Part shown: positions 20,811 through 27,484 of the stretch, piece after piece
Layout: the number at the start of each line of letters is the position of its first letter
Numbering within the stretch: the first letter of the stretch is position 1
Assembly (NCBI GenBank): GCA_009602725.1
Contig: WELB01000036.1
Location: 1 to 27,484, forward strand
DNA from: Spirogloea muscicola
Lineage: Eukaryota > Streptophyta > Zygnematophyceae > Spirogloeales > Spirogloeaceae
Reading direction: 5' to 3'
DNA: 27,484 nt
Notes under the pieces: generated by a model
The model's database searches: none
Seen by the model: only the letters and a program-made list of their open reading frames with translations
Told to the model about the DNA's origin: nothing
Translations under genes and position numbers: made by a program

Positions 20811-20990
20811 GGTTATTGAGCACCTCTTGCTGACGTCTTGGAGACTAGTATCCTGCTTCTTATGCCATTCGGCCCTTTCAGGCCTTGTACTCCCTCTAGG
20901 CTGGCCTCTTATAGCCATTGCAGTACACTGAAAGAGCTGTCTTTCTTGACGAGAGCCACATTTCTCTCACCGAGCCATACCGCCCGAGTG
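20811..20990 (+). repeat. Element 3' tail and adjoining repeat
   Basis: The motif GGTTATTGAG at 20811-20820 follows the truncated reverse transcriptase and recurs downstream of the second copy (21593-21602) and twice more. The adjoining GGCTGGCCTCTTATAGCCAT at about 20900-20919 resembles GGCTGGCCTCTCACAGCCAT at 8570-8589. Confidence 0.6.
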
Positions 20991-21049
20991 GGTGGACAGC
21001 CTGCCCACGCAGCAAGGCGGAATCGACTGCGATCTAGAAGAAGAAAGAC

Positions 21050-21268
21050 TCGTCCAGTTGGCCAGCCCAGAAAAGAGGGAGAAGAAAGAAGAGCTCGCCC
21101 ATAGAGAAGAGGGGCTGGCAAAGCCAACTCAAAAAGAATGGACAATGTCCAAAGCCAAAGAAAAAGTGCCGGAAAAGGACTACACTACAAAGCACGAGAC
21201 GGTGCGGAGGGAGATGTAGATGGATGCTCAGTATCCACGTGTGAGCAACAACAGCAGATCAGAGTAAC
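21050..21268 (-). repeat. Long inverted repeat, right copy (partner 8800-8978)
   Basis: Reverse complement of the 8.8-kb copy, from the GCTCGCCCAT box at about 21093 to GATCAGAGTAACTC at about 21257-21270. The first part (GCTCGCCCATAGAGAAGAGG, GGCTGGCA.AAGCCA) also matches 3043-3085 in the same orientation, which shows at least three copies of this module in the window. Confidence 0.85.
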
Positions 21269-21289
21269 TCGAAGCGGGAAAAGCGGCAC

Positions 21290-21590
21290 TCTGTCAAGAC
21301 CCGGAAGCATCTTTGTCGAGGCCGCTTATGCGGTGGCGCTCGAGAACACCAGCGTCATGCCACCGACCGCTGGGGCGGATGGCCGCATCCACACCCGGCG
21401 CGCCGACCTCGTCGCCAGCGCGCTCGGCGGGGGGCCTCGGCTCATCGCAGACGTCGTCACAACTGACAGCTTTGTTTCCAGCAGCGCAAAACGCTCGTCG
21501 GAGGAGGCGGGCTACGCAGTCGGCCAAGCGGCTTTCGTCAGGGCGACGTCTTTCCGCCAGCTAGCTACTCGGACTTGCATCTCCTGACTA
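21290..21590 (+). pseudogene. Second, more truncated copy of the retroelement C-terminal region
   Basis: A 5'-truncated fragment in a single frame: EAAYAVALENTSVMPPTAGA, GRIHTRRADL, LIADVVTTDSF, SSEEAGYAVGQAA. It aligns with the 20250-20470 part of the larger copy (QAGYTVAMEHSSIMP, GRLHARLADL, EEAGYAVRQAA) but lacks all reverse-transcriptase motifs and the K..KY block, where the frame runs into unrelated sequence and stops at 21585-21587. It is followed by the same GGTTATTGAG tail. Its intact ADL...ADVVTTD order helps to read the frame shifts in the first copy. Confidence 0.75.
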
Positions 21591-21592
21591 GA

Positions 21593-21765
21593 GGTTATTG
21601 AGCGTTCCCTGGCTGATGTCTTAGTCCTAGTCGTTCGCACTCAGGCTCCCTCAGACCTTGTCCATTCCTTCGGGCTGGTTGTTCCAGCCCCTATTCTCAA
21701 TGGGCGAGCACTTTCTTCTTTGGGCTGGCCTTTCCCAGCCACCAGTCAATCTGGCCGCGCCCTTC
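21593..21765 (+). repeat. Element 3' tail plus dispersed module, plus orientation
   Basis: GGTTATTGAGCG is followed by GCTGATGTCTTAGTCCTAG, GACCTTGTCCATTCCTTCGG, CTCAATGGGCGAGCA and GGCTGGCCTTTCCCAGCCAC. All are found in reverse complement, in a shuffled order, at 2895-3250. Confidence 0.75.
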
Positions 21766-21904
21766 TTGAAGCAGCAGCCATAGCACGGCCAGCGCGCGTG
21801 CGGGCGCGCAAGAAGAAAGGAATGAACGAAGTTCGAAGGGGCCAGAAAAGCGCTAAAACACGCAGCGACTCAGGTGGCCACTGGGTGCTCAATATCCGCA
21901 GTTG

Positions 21905-22395
21905 ATGTTCTTGCCTTTGTACCTGGCCATTTTGGCCATCGTTTGTTTCAAAGACACGAGCAGCCGCTTGTGTTTCCGGCTGAGATGGGCTTGCCAGCTG
22001 CATATCTGTCGCTCTTGCGACGTCGAGTTTCGGCCTGTTTGCAGCGTGCTCAGGCTAGTGCCTTGCACCAGAAAGCTGGGCGAGCTCTAGTAGGTGGCAG
22101 AAGGGCTCCGTTTTCCCCTCAGCTCATCTGACTTCCTACTGCTGACTCGGGGGTATTGAGGGCGCCCTGTCTGCCTAGCCTACGGCTCCGTCATGAACAC
22201 CTGTATGCATCTGGCTGGCAGTGTACAGCCGATTTTTAAATATCAGCAGCCGCTTGGTTCCTGGCATCTAGTATTCATGCATCGAGTAGTGACCTTTATG
22301 TTTTGACCCGTGGTTATTGAGCGGGTCAATCTGCTGTAGGTTATGTAGATTTTTAGATGTGCTTGCCTTTGTACCTGGCCATTTGGCCTACATTT
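21905..22395 (+). repeat. Two further tails and copies of the CTTGCCTTTGTACCTGGCCA repeat
   Basis: CTTGCCTTTGTACCTGGCCA followed by TTTTGGCC or TTTGGCC occurs at about 21911-21940 and again at about 22364-22390. Tail motifs GGGTATTGAG (22151-22160) and GGTTATTGAG (22312-22321) lie between. I find no coding sequence here; these look like remnants of several 5'-truncated insertions in one orientation. Confidence 0.6.
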
Positions 22396-22559
22396 CTTTC
22401 TAATACACGATCTCTCCTTGTGTCAGAGAAACTGGTCTGCGAGATGGCGCTGGGTGACTCGAAGGTACTCGCGCTAATGGGCTCTGCAAATGCCATTGTT
22501 TCAAGTATTCAAATACACGAAAGTTCCTTCTGCAAATGGAAAACGTGTGTATTAAGAGA

Positions 22560-22671
22560 GAAGGCGCGCGGGGCGCATGAATTGAAATGGAGGCCAATTC
22601 AAGCCGACACATTGTTCAGGCAGAGTCTAGGGCAAACTAAACAAAATTAAGAGAGATGGGGAGGCCATGTG
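22560..22671 (+). repeat. Direct repeat and half-hairpin next to the racemase start
   Basis: The copy of the 9.1-kb repeat ends at about 22642, and the 18-mer AGATGGGGAGGCCATGTG (22654-22671), one arm of the 8641-8696 hairpin, follows within 12 nt. The racemase model starts 52 nt later. Confidence 0.65.
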
Positions 22672-22722
22672 GGAGGCGGGAGGAGTGCAGCTCCCGCGCC
22701 ACGCGCGCGCCGCGAGCTGGCC

Positions 22723-24471
22723 ATGCTGGCCAGTCGCCCGCCGCCGCCGCCGTCGCCGGCGGCGGCGNTGCAGGTCCTCAGCGCCGCCGCCGCCGCTGCC
22801 GCCGCCGCCGCCGCGCGCGGCGCTTCTCGCCGTGGCGTTGACGGCGCCGCCATGGGGCTGCAGCCGGGTCTGGCCGTGCGGTATGTCGCCGACGCGGCGC
22901 ACTTCCCCTACGGCGGCAAGCCGCCCGCCGCCGTCGCGGCACGCGCCATGGCGCTCGGCCGCGACCTCGGTGAGCCCGTTGAGCCCCCGGCTCGCCGCTT
23001 GCCGTGGCTCTGGCGGAGGTGCACACTATACCACCTTGGTGGTGGGCACCCATTGTGGATCTTCCTGCCACTGTGGCCCAAGCCCGTCTGGCGCCTCGCA
23101 GTGGCGGGCGGGTGCTGCCTGCTGGTCGTGGCGTGCAACACTGCGTCGTCGGCGGCTCTGGACGACCTCCGCCGCCAGTGAGCTCCGCCTGCTCGTGGGC
23201 TTTCGTGCAATGAGCGCACTGAGCTTGCTGCGAGCCGACGCCGCCGCTGCCGACGCCGCCGACGCCGCTGCTGTCCAGCTTGCCGGTCGCGGTCGTCGGC
23301 GTGGAGCCGGCGCTGAAGCCCGGTGTTGCACAGAGCAAGTCGGGGGTGAGCACACGCAAGCACCAATTGCAATGGTGGACCGGTCGTGCTGGGGAGCGTC
23401 ACTAGGGGCTCTGCCGCGCGGATGGCCATGCCGGTTCTGCTTTCACATTGGGGGCGACCGCAAGGTTCAAGTGGGCATGAGAGGCGAGTTCGGTCAGCCA
23501 AGGCCGGCGTGAGCCCACAGGGCGTCATTGGCGCCCGCAGCTGGTGGCGGTCCTGGCGACGGAGCAGACCGTGTCAGGGGGCCGACTGGCTGCGCTGTGC
23601 CGGTTGCACGCGCACGGCACGCGCGTGGAGTTGGTCCCCATGCCTGGCCTGGCGGACTTCGTGGAGGCAGGAGAGGTGGGCAGCACGGTGTCTACAGTGG
23701 CCACCATCTCTTTTGCCCTGTGGAGGGGTGCATCTGCATTGTCTCCAGATCACCGCAGCAGCAGAGCGAGCTGTATCGGTGCAGTCGTGCTCTTTTAGTA
23801 GCACTCACTCTGGCAGATGTGAGATGTTTGCCAGCTGAACCCCATTGCTGCAAGTGTTCCCCGCGGCGCAGGTGACAGGTGATCGCGTGGCGGCCTTGAT
23901 TGGCAGCGCGCTCGGGCCGCTTATACGCGACGGTTGCGACACCATTGTCCTCGGCTGCACACACTACAGCTTTCTCAAAGTGAGAGCATGCTGACGAGTT
24001 ACTTCAAGCACCATCAGCACTGTTGAAGCTCCTTGGGCTGTCTTTGTGGTTGTGGGTCTGGACTAAGTGCAATGCTTTGCGACCTTACCAGGTCAAGGAA
24101 ACAGCTGCATGTAACCTCATCTCCTGGCAGGGTAGTATGAGAAGAGGTCGCCTTTGCATGAGCTTGCGCAGGCCTGCCTGTCAGAGGTGCTTCCTGCACA
24201 CGTTGAGGTGGTGGATGCGGCCCCTGCGGTGGCACGCCGGGTGCTGTGGGTCCTTGCGCGAGATGGCTACTCGCCAAACTGCACAAGTCCTCAACACCGA
24301 AGGCCTTGCCTCAACGTCTCAACGACTGGGGACCCGCACCAACTAGTACGTGTCGTGCAGCAGCTCCACAGCGCCACCGGCATGCTACCACTGCATATGC
24401 ATGTGCAGCAGCACGTGCATTCTGTCCAAAGCAGGACGCCAAGTATTCTGTTGGTGGCTTCTTCTGTATAA
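22723..24471 (+). CDS. murI: Glutamate racemase (MurI type)
   Basis: Interconverts L- and D-glutamate, the D-Glu source for peptidoglycan. My exon model is 22723-22969, 23102-23177, 23279-23345, 23541-23675, 23872-23979 and 24136-24471, all in phase, 322 aa. MurI motifs in order: RYVADAAHFPYG (about 53-64), VVACNTASSAALDDL with catalytic Cys94, VAVVGVEPALKPGVAQSKSG, VAVLATEQTVSGGRL, MPGLADFVEAGE, DTIVLGCTHYSFLK with catalytic Cys204, AHVEVVDAAPAVARRV and TTGDP. The two Cys are 110 residues apart, as in Bacillus RacE (C74/C185, from memory 111). The DSGVGG motif expected near the N-terminus is absent; a poly-Ala tract occupies that place. An acceptor-like TGCAG at 22769-22773 would let an upstream exon supply it. 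Start 22723 is therefore tentative. In green algae such genes point to plastid peptidoglycan synthesis. Confidence 0.88.
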
Positions 24472-25368
24472 TTTACATTGACTAATCTTGGCCACACGAG
24501 GCCTGACCTTGACTTCGATTGTCTGCTGCAACTCAACCGGCCTCCCTTGAGTTTTGTGCTCCGTCGTGGCGCACTGTGCCAACTTAACTTTGCCCTTCAT
24601 GACCTCAAGGCCTGCAGAGGCTTCTGCTCAGCATTTGCTTCTGGTGCTTCACTCAGCACTACTGCGCAAGGCCTGGCATCAGGTACAACGAATAATTGAT
24701 GCCAGGTGCCTACACACATGGGCAATTGAGTTTGCGTTCGTTAGAAGGACCGAACAATTCACGAACTTCCAAGTGTACCGAGCACTCATGCTTCACGTGT
24801 TCCAGGGGCTGCACTCCAAGTCTCTTAGATGCACTTATTTAGTCATTTCAAATCTAGCATATGTGCAAAGCAAGCCCATATCATCAAAGTGCAACTTGCA
24901 TTGCAGCTGGGCAGATCGATCCCCCAGCCTCACTCCAAAGTCATCTTCTCCACGAGACTAAGTGCTGCAACTGTGTAATCTCAGCAACAGAGTATCCACA
25001 TTGTGGCGCTTTTACTTGTCAGCCAGCGTACTCCCTTGACCTTATTGGCTACATCAGGGCTGATTGACAGTGTTATGTGAAAGCAGGGAGAGAGACTTGG
25101 ATCACTGTTTCTGCAACAAAGCACCCAACTTACAAGCTTGACATATCTTCCGAATCATACTGGCATGCATCTGCAGACACGCAGCAACTGCACACCAACT
25201 CTAGATCTCCACTGTCCAAGCACAGGCGAGCAGGACAACATGGAACTCTCTGCAGGCAGAAGGATGGTGGCTACAGAAGCAGGCCAAAAAAATGGGGTGA
25301 GGGGTGGCCAGTAATCGCCAGGAAGTGTTGTGGCTCTGATTTTGGCGATTTGGTGACAACTACCCTAT
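24472..25368. other. Spacer between convergent genes
   Basis: Contains the presumed 3' untranslated regions of the racemase (plus strand) and the cyclophilin (minus strand). Only short open frames without motifs; no RNA gene or repeat recognised. Confidence 0.45.
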
Positions 25369-27432
<2,064 letters not shown>

Positions 27433-27484
27433 GCAGCGCCGCCGGCCGAGCCCGGCGGCGGCCGTGAGCCGGGCGCCGGCGGCG

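Noticed and set aside
22143-22160. GAC TCG GGG GTA TTG AGG GCG (DSGVLRA) as the missing racemase motif exon
   Set aside because: It coincides with one of the repeated element tails, lacks the second Gly pair and a good donor in the right phase, so the match is most likely chance.
3640-24000. CRISPR array, bacterial operon or promoter signals
   Set aside because: Genes are spliced eukaryotic genes; no regularly spaced identical short repeats with unique spacers and no Shine-Dalgarno-linked gene strings were seen.

Overview
The window looks like nuclear DNA from a green-lineage eukaryote, most likely a streptophyte-type alga. I cannot name the species. Five intron-containing protein genes can be rebuilt with GT-AG (one GC-AG) introns whose phases agree across every join. 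First exons are very GC-rich (CCG/GCC/GCG runs) while introns and spacers are more AT-rich. The evidence for the lineage is a plant-type B response regulator (receiver plus GARP/Myb domain), a plant CPL4/FCP1-like CTD phosphatase, a chloroplast-type cyclophilin, a phosphoesterase of a family I recall from cyanobacteria and plants, and a bacterial-type glutamate racemase. Two ambiguous bases (14044, 22768) lie in GC-rich first-exon regions.

Layout: 1-860 is GC-rich and carries a decayed coiled-coil-like reading frame. 860-2700 has no gene I can support. 2700-3480 is a block of dispersed repeats, including an imperfect ~42-bp tandem array. 3736-7224 (+) is the CPL4/FCP1-like phosphatase, 8 exons, 591 aa. 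7225-9380 is spacer with repeats, among them a perfect 18-bp-arm hairpin at 8641-8696. 9382-12422 (+) is the calcineurin-like phosphoesterase, about 10 exons including 22-nt and 26-nt microexons. 12423-14219 is spacer, repeat tails and a GC-rich 5' region. 14220-19177 (+) is the type-B response regulator, 10 exons, 883 aa, with a long polyglutamine tract and a hairpin in a GC-AG intron. 19690-20800 (+) is a 5'-truncated, broken non-LTR-type reverse transcriptase. 20800-22660 holds further truncated copies and tails of the same repeat families. 22723-24471 (+) is the glutamate racemase, 6 exons. 25369-27432 (-) is the cyclophilin, 7 exons, convergent with the racemase.

The genes do not form an operon. 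Three are plausibly or possibly plastid-linked (racemase for D-glutamate of plastid peptidoglycan, chloroplast cyclophilin, cyanobacterial-type phosphoesterase); two are nuclear regulators (Pol II CTD phosphatase, transcription-factor response regulator). The most interesting points are the racemase with an apparently absent N-terminal Asp-Ser-Gly motif, the near-perfect 25-bp hairpin inside an intron of the response regulator, and a ~175-bp inverted repeat pair 12 kb apart that brackets two genes.
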